DNA of 64,000 nt from Glaciecola flavus (GTDB lineage: Bacteria; Pseudomonadota; Gammaproteobacteria; Enterobacterales; Alteromonadaceae): positions 30,173 through 94,172 of the forward strand of contig NZ_JBHRSW010000023.1 of assembly GCF_042646125.1 (NCBI RefSeq), read 5' to 3'. Below, piece by piece: positions 35,179 to 44,422 of this stretch. Positions within the stretch are counted from its first letter, which is position 1; every line of letters begins with the position of its first letter. Under the pieces are notes generated by a model. The model saw only the letters and a list, made by a program, of their open reading frames with translations. It was not told the DNA's origin and searched no databases. The position numbers were made by a program, and so were the translations under genes.

Positions 35179-37794
35179 ATGAAACATATAAAACTAAAGT
35201 TAGCGCTTGCTGCTAGTGCAGTAAGTCTCGCCTTAAGCCACAGTAGTTTGATGGCTCAAGAAAGTAGTGATGATGACAGCGTAGAGCGCATTGCTGTAAC
35301 TGGCTCTCTGATCAAGCGTCTAGATATGGAAGGACCATCGCCGTTAACTTCCATTGACGCAGCACAAATTGAAAACACGGGTGTTACAGACCTTATAGGG
35401 CTTTTTGCGAAGCTGCCAATATCTGGTCAAGGCACATTTTCTACTCAAGGCAATAGCAGTGACGATACTGCCAATGGTGGTTCAAGTGTATCGCTTCGTG
35501 GTTTGGGTGCAGACTCGACATTAATCCTTATTAATGGTCGTCGAGTTTCAGTATCACCTTTTGCCAAAGGTATTGATACTGCCTTTGTGGATATTAACAA
35601 CATCCCTATTTCGGCAATAAAACGCGTCGATATATTAAAAGATGGAGCATCAGCAACCTATGGGTCAGACGCTATTGCCGGTGTTATCAATATTGTACTC
35701 AAAGATGACTTTGAAGGCGCTGAAGTCTCAGCGCGAGTAGGCACAACTGCCGACGGTGGTGGAAATGAGCAAAACTTCTCCTTGATATTTGGTAACAATA
35801 CTGAAAAATTTAAGCATACATTTATCCTAGATTATTTTGATCGTGAAGAAGTACTGTATTCGGATAGAAGCTACTCTCGCACAGCAAATCAAAAATCGCT
35901 CCACCCAAATGATGAAGATGCTAGTGATTTTAGAAGTTCCTCAGGTATTCCAGGTACTATTGCACTTCGTTCAGACCCAACCAATCGCATCATTGACGAA
36001 TTTGGTAACGATCGATGTGCACCTGAAGATATAGATAGAGCGCAAAATCTATGTCGCTATGATTACGCGCCACACATGACCATGATTCCAGATGCCGAAC
36101 GTTTCAGTTTTAACTACTTAGGACGCTACGAGATATCTGATAGTTTACGCGCATATGTAGACTTTAACGGCCAGAACTCCAAGTCAATTGTTCGCGGTGC
36201 GGGTAGCCCTAGTTTTAATGAGTTATTTATGGATGGTGACAACCCCAATCATCCATTTGCCGATATGCCCGACCACCCATTTTTTATGCAAGACTTAACC
36301 ATGCGCCGTAGAACAGTAGAAATTGGCAACCGCGAAAAGCGTGTTGATACAGACTACTACCGTGCTGTTATGGGCTTAAGTGGTGAGATTTCTAGCTGGA
36401 ATTGGGACGCCGCATATAGCTATATAAAAAGTGAGTCTGTCGAACGTGGTGTAGACGGTTTCCCAAATTCGAGACGCGCCCAAGAGGCCATCGACTCAGG
36501 CTTATGGAATCCGTTCGAACCTTCTACTAACACGCAGGAAGCCTTAGATTTTATTGAGACAGTAACGACCCGAGTGGGTAAATCTACCAATAAAACCTTG
36601 GACTTCACCTTATCTGGCGCAATCGCAGAAATGTCAGCCGGCGATTTAATGTTAGCGCTAAAAGCTGAATATCGAGAAGAGGCTATCGCTGATAACCCAG
36701 ACGACCAATTCTTACGAGGTGATGTGTTTGGTACAGAAGCCACACAAGCAAATGGTAGTAGAGATAGCCAATCCTTGAGTGCAGAGCTTGCTGTACCTGT
36801 ATTGGATACTTTAGAAGTGCAGTTGGCTGTGAGATATGAAGACTACAGTGACTTTGGCTCGACCACCGACCCGAAAATATCCTTCCTATATTCACCACTG
36901 GATAATTTATCGTTGAGGGGTTCATACGGGACGGCCTTCAGAGCGCCGTCATTGCACCAACTTGGCTTAGGTAGAACAGACGAATCACCCAACCTTATTG
37001 ACACTATTAGGTGTGACGCAGTGGGTTTATCTTGTGATCCAATCGAGTACACAGCTATTTTTGAGGGTAACCCAGATTTAGGCCCTGAAGAGTCTTCTAG
37101 TTATAACCTTGGTGTCATTTATGAAATCAATGAAAATATTGATTTCTCGCTCGACTATTATAGTTACGATATCGAAAATATTATCGATTCCGACACGCAA
37201 TTTGTATTCTCTACTTTTGGTAACGACCCTTCAGTAGTTCAACGCTTACCAACGGGTATAGCAAACGACCCAGGCGAAGTTGTACAAATCTTTGACTCAT
37301 TCCAAAACATTGGTGACTTAGAGACCTCTGGTTTAGATTTCGACATTGCGTACCGCTTGGCTACCGACTTGGGTGATTTCAAACTAGGTTTTGTTATGAA
37401 TTACGTCCTTAAGTATGAGGAGTTTAGACCTGATGGAAATGGTGGGCAACGCCTAAATCTTCAAGAAGGTGAATTTGAACAGCCTGAAGTACGTCATACT
37501 ACCTCGCTAGATTGGTCTAAAGAGGATTTAAGTGCTACCTTGGCAATAAACTACATCGGTGAATTTGACGGCGATGAAGATGCTGATGTTGGACACAGAA
37601 CTGTGGATGCAATGACAACAGTTGATTTAGTGGCTAACTATAACGGCATTGAGAATACTACATTGTCATTCGGTGTAACAAATTTGTTCAACGAAGAACC
37701 CCCGTTTAGTCATCATGACTTTTTTGGCTATGTAAATACCGTGCATAGTGGGCAAGGTCGCTTTACATATGCGAAAGCAACATACCGATTCTAG
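35179..37794 (+). CDS. TonB-dependent outer-membrane receptor (polysaccharide locus side)
   Basis: An 871-residue receptor with a signal peptide (cleavage after SLMA, about residue 26), the TonB-box-like ERIAVTGSLIKR, a plug containing VSLRGLGADSTLILINGRRV and VDILKDGASATYGSDAIAGV, and a barrel ending in YAKATYRF. No STN domain is present, so it is not a classic sigma-regulator signalling receptor. This GSxIKR type is abundant in Alteromonadales and often takes up oligosaccharides or peptides. It directly precedes the GH16 gene, with a terminator in between. A deleted paralogue lies at 33592-33953. Confidence 0.93.
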   Translation: MKHIKLKLALAASAVSLALSHSSLMAQESSDDDSVERIAVTGSLIKRLDMEGPSPLTSIDAAQIENTGVTDLIGLFAKLPISGQGTFSTQGNSSDDTANGGSSVSLRGLGADSTLILINGRRVSVSPFAKGIDTAFVDINNIPISAIKRVDILKDGASATYGSDAIAGVINIVLKDDFEGAEVSARVGTTADGGGNEQNFSLIFGNNTEKFKHTFILDYFDREEVLYSDRSYSRTANQKSLHPNDEDASDFRSSSGIPGTIALRSDPTNRIIDEFGNDRCAPEDIDRAQNLCRYDYAPHMTMIPDAERFSFNYLGRYEISDSLRAYVDFNGQNSKSIVRGAGSPSFNELFMDGDNPNHPFADMPDHPFFMQDLTMRRRTVEIGNREKRVDTDYYRAVMGLSGEISSWNWDAAYSYIKSESVERGVDGFPNSRRAQEAIDSGLWNPFEPSTNTQEALDFIETVTTRVGKSTNKTLDFTLSGAIAEMSAGDLMLALKAEYREEAIADNPDDQFLRGDVFGTEATQANGSRDSQSLSAELAVPVLDTLEVQLAVRYEDYSDFGSTTDPKISFLYSPLDNLSLRGSYGTAFRAPSLHQLGLGRTDESPNLIDTIRCDAVGLSCDPIEYTAIFEGNPDLGPEESSSYNLGVIYEINENIDFSLDYYSYDIENIIDSDTQFVFSTFGNDPSVVQRLPTGIANDPGEVVQIFDSFQNIGDLETSGLDFDIAYRLATDLGDFKLGFVMNYVLKYEEFRPDGNGGQRLNLQEGEFEQPEVRHTTSLDWSKEDLSATLAINYIGEFDGDEDADVGHRTVDAMTTVDLVANYNGIENTTLSFGVTNLFNEEPPFSHHDFFGYVNTVHSGQGRFTYAKATYRF

Positions 37795-37837
37795 GCTCAA
37801 TTAAGTTTATTTACCTTTGAATAAACAGCCTCAAAAC

Positions 37838-37864
37838 AAAAGGCAGAATTTTCTGCCTTTTTTG
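37838..37864 (+). terminator. Rho-independent terminator after the TonB receptor
   Basis: AAAGGCAGAA and TTCTGCCTTT pair over ten bases, followed by TTTTTTG. It separates the receptor from the GH16 operon. Confidence 0.88.
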
Positions 37865-37876
37865 TCTTAGCCTATC

Positions 37877-37895
37877 AAAGGTCAACGGACCCTAG
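37877..37895. repeat. Dispersed 19-bp motif (copy 3)
   Basis: AAAGGTCAACGGACCCTAG, identical to 360-378, lies between the receptor terminator and the GH16 gene. Confidence 0.6.
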
Positions 37896-37979
37896 CAAAA
37901 AATAAATGTGTCGATTCATAGGCAGGATTACATATATGCGGTAAGAGTAGCAATGTGTGGTTATACAAAAGGTTATTTA

Positions 37980-39251
37980 ATGATTCGCAAATCCTTTCTC
38001 ATTTTTTCGATACTCATTTTAAGTCAGCTAAGCTCAGCATCGGAAACGGAACAAAAAAGAAGAATACAATATTCTGACTGGCAACTTACCTGGAGTGATG
38101 AATTCAATTATCCCGATGAGCAACTAGATGAAAACTGGATTTCACAAAATGGGCCGACGGAGAACCCATGGGTGTTGAGTAGCAGGTGGCGAGAAAATGC
38201 GGTGGTAAAGGATGGAATATTGCACTTAGTCGCGAAGAAAGAATCTCGTGGGGGGCAAGACTGGACGACAGGTAACGTATGGTCAAAACGCCAATTTCAC
38301 TACGGTTACTTTGAGGCGCGATATAAAATTGCAGCTGCATATGGCACCAACAATTCATTTTGGTTTTGGCCGAAAAAGGGTGTGCCGGCGGGTATGAAGG
38401 CCTGCGAAATAGATGTAAACGAAGGCCATTACCCTAATATTATAAATACAAATATTCACAATTGGACGGATAAGTTTACTCTGCCGAACGGCAGGGTATC
38501 TCATTCACAAGACCAGCTTCATCATACCTTGGCGGGTAAGGCTGATCACACTATCGTTTTGGAGGTGCCTATTACTACAAATAGGATCAGATTGCGTTCG
38601 CAAACGCCTTCATCGATACATATGAATGAGTTTCGTGTCTACGCTCCAGCAGTAAATAATGTCTATCCTAATGCCTTCGACAACGAGGCTATTGAGCAAT
38701 ACACTAACCTTGCTCTGGCAGAGGGGGTTACGTTAAGAACCAATGGTATTTTCAACCAACTTCCTTCAAAAGAGAGTTATGCCATCGATGGAAAACCAGA
38801 TACTCGGTGGGTGTCCGCAAAGTCAGGTGATAAGTTATTAGAGTTGACCTGGAAAAAGCCCGTGGAGCTTGGTGCCGTTCAGTTTGTTAACGGTTGGCTG
38901 CAAGAGTATGGGGCGGCGAAAGGGGCTTATCGTAACTTGCTCAGTGATTATCAGCTTGAATATCACAATGGTGAAGAATGGGTACTGATTGAGCGTTATG
39001 ATGCTGCGGATATTGCCGACTACTCGAGCGAATTTCAAATCTACGGATTGGAATGGGACAAAGACTATTTTAGGTTTTACCTAAATGGTGAACTGTTTCA
39101 TGAAATGCGTAATGAAGTTTGTTTTAGTGAGACAACAATGCTCTTCAGTTTAGCGATTTTAAAGGCGGCAATTGCCGGGCCAGTAACCGACAATATTGAT
39201 GGTACAAGTATGGCAATAGATTGGGTTCGTTATTATACAAAAAAGCCGTAG
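37980..39251 (+). CDS. GH16-family glycoside hydrolase with inserted discoidin-like module
   Basis: Exported endo-glycanase of about 423 aa. The signal peptide is MIRKSFLIFSILILSQLSSA. GH16 features: WSDEFNYP early, the catalytic box EIDVNE at about residues 143-148, and the late strand GLEWDKDYFRFYLNGE with a final IDWVRYY. Between the catalytic box and the late strands lie about 165 extra residues with discoidin (F5/8C) features, but in swapped order: the C-half signature IHMNEFRVYAP comes before the N-half signature YAIDGKPDTRWVS. GH16 members cut agar, porphyran, carrageenan or laminarin; the neighbours favour a red-algal galactan. The ATG at 37980 follows AAAAGG. First gene of the locus. 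Confidence 0.85.
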   Translation: MIRKSFLIFSILILSQLSSASETEQKRRIQYSDWQLTWSDEFNYPDEQLDENWISQNGPTENPWVLSSRWRENAVVKDGILHLVAKKESRGGQDWTTGNVWSKRQFHYGYFEARYKIAAAYGTNNSFWFWPKKGVPAGMKACEIDVNEGHYPNIINTNIHNWTDKFTLPNGRVSHSQDQLHHTLAGKADHTIVLEVPITTNRIRLRSQTPSSIHMNEFRVYAPAVNNVYPNAFDNEAIEQYTNLALAEGVTLRTNGIFNQLPSKESYAIDGKPDTRWVSAKSGDKLLELTWKKPVELGAVQFVNGWLQEYGAAKGAYRNLLSDYQLEYHNGEEWVLIERYDAADIADYSSEFQIYGLEWDKDYFRFYLNGELFHEMRNEVCFSETTMLFSLAILKAAIAGPVTDNIDGTSMAIDWVRYYTKKP

Positions 39252-39272
39252 AAAAAGAGAAGGATCGTGCAA

Positions 39273-40949
39273 ATGAACCCTATTGATTTAGGAGTAATAC
39301 TTCTTTTTACGCTGCTGGTCGTGTGTTGTGGCTTAAGCTTTTCGAGTAGTGGGAAAAACATGAAAAGCTTTTTTTCTGCTGGGGGAACGCTGCCTTGGTG
39401 GATGAGCGGTTTGTCTTTGTTCATGAGCTTTTTTTCAGCAGGAACCTTTGTAGTTTGGGGGTCAATTGCCTATGAGCATGGTTGGGTCGCCGTTACCATT
39501 CAATGGACGATGTGTTTAGCGGGGATCATTATCGGACTATATATCGCCCCTAGATGGCAGCAAACTAGAGTGTTGACGGCGGCAGAGTTTATCAAACGCC
39601 GTTTGGGTTTGCGTGTCCAAAAAGTATATACCTATATTTTTCTGGCAATTTCCAGTTTTTCTACCGGTGCGTTTTTGTACCCTGTTGCAAAAATTGGCGA
39701 AGTTTCAACAGGTTTACCGATTCACTACATAATTGTATGTCTTGGCTTGCTTATTTTGTTGTATACAGCGGTGGGTGGGCTTTGGGCTGTGGTAGTAACA
39801 GATATACTGCAATTTGTGGTGCTAGCTGCGGCAGTGCTTATCGTAGTGCCGCTCTCTTTAGAAAAAATTGGCGGAATCACGACATTCATCAATGCGACAC
39901 CAGAAGGGTTTTTCGCCTTGACAAATAGTGAGTATACCTGGGGCTTTATTGTTGCTTTTGGATTGTACAACTTATTCTTTATTGCCGGAAATTGGGCTTA
40001 TATTCAACGTTTTACCAGTGTGCCTACGCCGTCAGACGCGAAAAAAGTGGGCTTATTGTTTGGCGCTTTGTATCTGATAAGTCCGGTAATATGGATGATT
40101 GCGCCGATGATATATCGTGCACTCCACCCTGAACTAAGTGGTTTGGAAAATGAAGGGGCGTATTTATTAATGAGCAAAGAAGTCCTTCCTGTCGGAATGC
40201 TTGGCTTGATGCTAGGTGCAATGATATTTGCAACCTCTAGTTCTATAAATACGTCTTTAAACATTGCAGCAGGAGTGATTACAAATGATGTGTTTAAACA
40301 CTTCCGACCATCAGCCAGCCAAAAGACACTTGTTAGCGTTGGCAGGATTGCTACTTGCGGTCTAGGAATTATCACAATTACCGTTGCTTTACTCGTGCCA
40401 AAAATGGGAGGCGTGGTTGAACTGGTGATGACCTTAGCTGCGTTGACAGGTGGTGCTTTATTCTTACCACCTATCTGGTTGCTGTTTTCGCGTTTTCAAA
40501 CGGGTAAAACAATACTTGCTACAACTTTCATTAGTTTGTTAGTGAATGGTTTCTTCAAATTTGCGGCGCCGAGTTTGCTAAATGTTTCTCTTGAACGCGC
40601 TCCTGAAATGATGCTAGGTGTCGGCTTACCCCTATTGTTGTTAGCGATATTTGAGTTAATCTTAAGGTCCCGAGGGACGGAGGCAAAGGTATATGCAACA
40701 GAAAAAAGCGCTTTAAATGCCAATACGACATTTTCATCATCTCATTTAAAGGAGAACTCTGATAATAACAAAGGCATTCGTGTTATCGCGTTTGGGATTT
40801 TAGCAACAGGACTAATTATGTTGTGTTTGTCCTTCCTTGCTGACCATGGCGCCGTAGCTGTATTGATTATGGCAGGATTGATTTCGTCCTTAGGCCTTTT
40901 CCTATTAATTAAGTTTAGTACTCGCAAAGAGATTGATTATGACGAATAA
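39273..40949 (+). CDS. Sodium:solute symporter (SSS family), polysaccharide locus
   Basis: Inner-membrane transporter of about 558 aa with some 14 helices. SSFSSSGKNMKSFFSAGGTLPWWMSG near the N-terminus and the segment TSSSINTSLNIAAGVITNDV (sodium-site region) are family hallmarks. The ATG at 39273 is chosen over an upstream GTG because AAGGAT is well spaced. It lies 21 bp after the GH16 gene and overlaps the start of the GH117 gene, so the genes are co-transcribed. It likely imports a mono- or oligosaccharide released by the surface enzymes. Confidence 0.9.
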   Translation: MNPIDLGVILLFTLLVVCCGLSFSSSGKNMKSFFSAGGTLPWWMSGLSLFMSFFSAGTFVVWGSIAYEHGWVAVTIQWTMCLAGIIIGLYIAPRWQQTRVLTAAEFIKRRLGLRVQKVYTYIFLAISSFSTGAFLYPVAKIGEVSTGLPIHYIIVCLGLLILLYTAVGGLWAVVVTDILQFVVLAAAVLIVVPLSLEKIGGITTFINATPEGFFALTNSEYTWGFIVAFGLYNLFFIAGNWAYIQRFTSVPTPSDAKKVGLLFGALYLISPVIWMIAPMIYRALHPELSGLENEGAYLLMSKEVLPVGMLGLMLGAMIFATSSSINTSLNIAAGVITNDVFKHFRPSASQKTLVSVGRIATCGLGIITITVALLVPKMGGVVELVMTLAALTGGALFLPPIWLLFSRFQTGKTILATTFISLLVNGFFKFAAPSLLNVSLERAPEMMLGVGLPLLLLAIFELILRSRGTEAKVYATEKSALNANTTFSSSHLKENSDNNKGIRVIAFGILATGLIMLCLSFLADHGAVAVLIMAGLISSLGLFLLIKFSTRKEIDYDE

Positions 40950-42126
40950 AACTAGATCCAGTTTTCCTTGGGATATCCCGCAAACCAAGCCGGACAGGGA
41001 CTTGAGTAAGGCAATGGAACGGCTTTACAGTAATTATTTAACACCACGCCCCGAAGATAACCCTTTGTTTTCGAGTTTTAAATATACTGAATTATCTGGC
41101 TTCGACTACAATCATCATGATGGCACCGTTTCTCGGCGGGATCCTTCTAAAATAGTAAAAGTCGATAACAAGTATTATGTTTGGTACACAAAACGCGACA
41201 CAGTCAGTCCACCGCGTGGTGCCAAGTTATGCAGCGATACGGTGCCCTCCACAGACTGGGATTTAGCAGAAATATGGTATGCGACAAGCAGCGACGGGTT
41301 TAACTGGCAAGAGCAGGGCGTAGCGGTTCCTCGACCTGCAAAACCAAATTTGGGATGGCGTTCTGTATCCACGCCTGATATTTTGCTTTGGGAGGGCAAA
41401 TACTACCTTTATTACCAAGCTTTTATGGAAGCCAGCGGCCTTGTTGGTGATCATTGTCCCGTTACGATGTCAGTTTCTGACTCGCCCGATGGTCCATGGC
41501 GTCCTTGTAATAAGGTTATCGTAGAAAATGGCCAATCAGGAAGTTGGGATCAATTTTCCATTCATGACCCGTACCCTTTGGTGTACAAAGGTAAAATCTA
41601 CTTATACTACAAAGCGGCATTCGGTGATCGACCAGACTACTTAGTAGGGAATGGCTTGGCGATTGCTGATAACCCGTTCGGGCCTTTTGATAAGCACCCC
41701 CTTAACCCAGTATTGAATTCAGGTCACGAAACCACGTACTTTCCTTTTCAAGAGGGCATAGCCGCTTTTGCCATTCGCAATGGTAATGAAAGCAATACTA
41801 TTCAGTATTCGCCGGATGGCGTGAATTTTTCATTAGCTTCAGTCACATCGCTAATGCCGGTAGCTGCTGGCCCATATGTACCAGAGGCATATACAAATAG
41901 TGGCTATGCAAAGGGAATAGAGTGGGGCTTATGTCACTTTTCTGACAAGAAAGATCCCACAACTAAACACAGTTTTTTGGGACGTTTTGATTGTAATTTG
42001 ACGCTTGAAGGCGGCAATAAAGATATGAAGGAGACAGATGTCGTTCATGAGCCCGAAGTGTTTTTTGCTCAAAGCCTCACTCCAGAACAAAAAAGAAACC
42101 GGATAAAAAAGTACAAAACAATATGA
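40939..42126 (+). CDS. GH117-family glycoside hydrolase
   Basis: About 395 residues without signal peptide, so cytoplasmic. The five-bladed-propeller pattern of GH117 is clear: SRRDPSKIVKVDNKYYVWYT, WRSVSTPDILLWEGKYYLYY and FSIHDPYPLVYKGKIYLYYK, plus WDLAEIWYATSSDGFNW. Characterised members remove 3,6-anhydro-L-galactose from the non-reducing end of neoagaro-oligosaccharides; other activities exist in the family. The start ATG overlaps the end of the symporter gene, and the stop overlaps the start of the FAD-oxidoreductase gene (ATGA). Confidence 0.9.
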   Translation: MTNKTRSSFPWDIPQTKPDRDLSKAMERLYSNYLTPRPEDNPLFSSFKYTELSGFDYNHHDGTVSRRDPSKIVKVDNKYYVWYTKRDTVSPPRGAKLCSDTVPSTDWDLAEIWYATSSDGFNWQEQGVAVPRPAKPNLGWRSVSTPDILLWEGKYYLYYQAFMEASGLVGDHCPVTMSVSDSPDGPWRPCNKVIVENGQSGSWDQFSIHDPYPLVYKGKIYLYYKAAFGDRPDYLVGNGLAIADNPFGPFDKHPLNPVLNSGHETTYFPFQEGIAAFAIRNGNESNTIQYSPDGVNFSLASVTSLMPVAAGPYVPEAYTNSGYAKGIEWGLCHFSDKKDPTTKHSFLGRFDCNLTLEGGNKDMKETDVVHEPEVFFAQSLTPEQKRNRIKKYKTI

Positions 42127-44408
42127 TTAAAGAAACCTTTAGTAAACAATCTCGCACGAATAAAACTTGTCAGATAAACACTGACTTTGTTGTCGCGGGT
42201 GGAGGATTAGCGGGCGTATGCGCTGCAATAGCAGCCGCGAGAGCGGGTAGTAAAGTTGTTTTGTTACAAGATAGACCGGTATTGGGCGGCAATGCCTCTA
42301 GCGAGGTACGGATCTGGGCTTTGGGTGCTACATCCCACATGGGCAACAACAACCGGTGGTCGCGAGAAGGGGGAATTATTGATGAAATCATGCTCGAAAA
42401 CCTTTACACCAACAAAGATGGCAACCCAATATATTTTGATGCAGTGCTACTTGACAAAGTAATAGCAGAAAAAAATATTACTCTTTTATTAAACACAGCT
42501 GCTTATCAAGTAAATAAAAGCAGCGACACTAAAATTGAGAGTATAGACGCGTTTTGTAGTCAAAATTCGACGCACTATCAAATATCAGCCCCTCTATTTT
42601 GTGACGCTACAGGTGATGGGATTATTGGGTTCAATGCTGGCGCAAGTTTTCGAATTGGTGCCGAGGCAAAATCCGAGTTCAACGAGCAATTGGCGAGTGA
42701 AGAAGCTAATAATCAACTGCTCGGGCATACTTTGTTTTTTTACAGCAAAAAAGTTGATCACCCTGTTGCATATAAGGCACCTAGCTTCGCATATACACAT
42801 GAAGAAATCGGCGCTATTCCGCGATCTAAGAATATTCATGGCCATGATTCTGGTGTTAAGTTCTGGTGGGTCGAGTATGGAGGGATTCGTGACACCATCT
42901 ACGAAACCGAAGAGATAAAATGGGAGCTATGGAAAATTGTTTACGGCATTTGGGACTATATAAAAAACAGTGGTAAGTTTGAAGATGTTGAAAACCTTAC
43001 TTTGGAATGGATAGGAACCGTGCCGGGTAAGCGAGAGAGTAGGCGCTTTAACGGTGAATACATGTTGACTCAACAAGACATTGTTGAACAAACGAAGTTT
43101 AAAGATGCGATATCTTTTGGTGGATGGGCGATTGATATTCATCCTTCTGAAGGTATATATAGCGATAAGCCTGCTTGTTCTCAGTTTCATTCAAAAGGTG
43201 TATATCAAATCCCATTTCGTTGTTTTGTCAGCAAAGATATTGACAATTTACTGTTTGCAGGCAGAAACATTAGTGCGACACACATGGCATACGGATCAAC
43301 ACGGGTGATGATTACTTGTGCGCATGGAGGACAAGCGGTAGGTGAAGCTGCCGCTATGTGTAAAGATCTAACAGTAATCCCCAGAGATTTACTAGCTGAA
43401 GAGCACATCGCTAAGTTGCAACAAAGACTAAATCTAACCGGTCACGGTATTCCCGGTATTCCTCTGAACATAAAAGAGAACAAGCTCAATTGCGGCACTC
43501 TTAGTGCCAGCAGTGAGTGGGTACTTGCTCAATTCAAAGGAAATGGCAAATATTTGTTGCTGTCGCAATCGGTAGCACAATTAGTCCCGTTATCTAAAGG
43601 CAGAGCGCCAAGAGTCAGTATTGATGTGATAGCAAATTGTGATACAGAAGTTTGTTGTCAGTTGCGTACAAGTACTAAACAAGAGAATTATACGCCAGAC
43701 AATATTCACAAATCGATTTCGCTTCCAGTCAGCAAAGGCAGACATGGTTTAATGTTTGACTTCAGTGATATTGAAGTGGCAGAACAATACGCATTCTTTT
43801 GTTTTTTAGCTAATGATGATGTTCAACTTGCTATTTCTTCTCAACGTATAAGCGGTACGATGAGCGTATTTAATAAAGTACACAAAGCGGTGTCTAATAA
43901 TGGAAAACAAGACGCACCTGCGGGTAGTGGTATAGAAAACTTTGAGTTTTGGACACCAGAAAGAAGACCCAAAGGAGAAAATTTGGCATTAAGGTTTTCT
44001 CCCTCGCTCGATGGCTTTGGCGTAAGCAACTTAGGGAATGGTTATTTGCGACCATGGTTAAAAAGCAATGTCTGGGTCGCTGAATATGAGGATCGCTCGC
44101 CTAAGTTGACTATTTGGTGGGATGAAATGGTCAGTATTGAAGAGATAATTCTATATTTTGATACTGACTACGATCACGCGCTTGAAACGGTATTGATGCA
44201 ACACCCCGAGAACAGAATGCCCTTTTGCGTGAGTAATTATAGTATTACAACAGACTCGGGCTTGCTGTTAGCAAGAGTGGAAAATAATTATCAAACGGTA
44301 AATAAAGTTAAGTTAGATTCGAAAGTTAGTTGCAATAAATTAACAATTGAATTCGAACATCCTTCTGATACAGTCCCAGCTGCATTGTTTGAAATACACA
44401 TTACCTAA
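42123..44408 (+). CDS. FAD-dependent oxidoreductase with C-terminal beta-rich domain
   Basis: A 761-residue protein of the FAD_oxidored type. The dinucleotide-binding motif VVAGGGLAGVCAAIAAARAG lies at about residues 22-41, GGNASSEVRIWALG follows, and LLFAGRNISATHMAYGSTRV is the second FAD motif. After about residue 440 there is an extra region of about 320 residues with beta-sandwich character that is not recognised. No signal peptide, so cytoplasmic. Such proteins recur in marine polysaccharide loci, but their reactions are mostly unknown. It is coupled to the GH117 gene by ATGA, so it may act on the released sugar or on the oligosaccharide. Confidence 0.85.
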   Translation: MIKETFSKQSRTNKTCQINTDFVVAGGGLAGVCAAIAAARAGSKVVLLQDRPVLGGNASSEVRIWALGATSHMGNNNRWSREGGIIDEIMLENLYTNKDGNPIYFDAVLLDKVIAEKNITLLLNTAAYQVNKSSDTKIESIDAFCSQNSTHYQISAPLFCDATGDGIIGFNAGASFRIGAEAKSEFNEQLASEEANNQLLGHTLFFYSKKVDHPVAYKAPSFAYTHEEIGAIPRSKNIHGHDSGVKFWWVEYGGIRDTIYETEEIKWELWKIVYGIWDYIKNSGKFEDVENLTLEWIGTVPGKRESRRFNGEYMLTQQDIVEQTKFKDAISFGGWAIDIHPSEGIYSDKPACSQFHSKGVYQIPFRCFVSKDIDNLLFAGRNISATHMAYGSTRVMITCAHGGQAVGEAAAMCKDLTVIPRDLLAEEHIAKLQQRLNLTGHGIPGIPLNIKENKLNCGTLSASSEWVLAQFKGNGKYLLLSQSVAQLVPLSKGRAPRVSIDVIANCDTEVCCQLRTSTKQENYTPDNIHKSISLPVSKGRHGLMFDFSDIEVAEQYAFFCFLANDDVQLAISSQRISGTMSVFNKVHKAVSNNGKQDAPAGSGIENFEFWTPERRPKGENLALRFSPSLDGFGVSNLGNGYLRPWLKSNVWVAEYEDRSPKLTIWWDEMVSIEEIILYFDTDYDHALETVLMQHPENRMPFCVSNYSITTDSGLLLARVENNYQTVNKVKLDSKVSCNKLTIEFEHPSDTVPAALFEIHIT

Positions 44409-44422
44409 CATTGGAGCTTACT

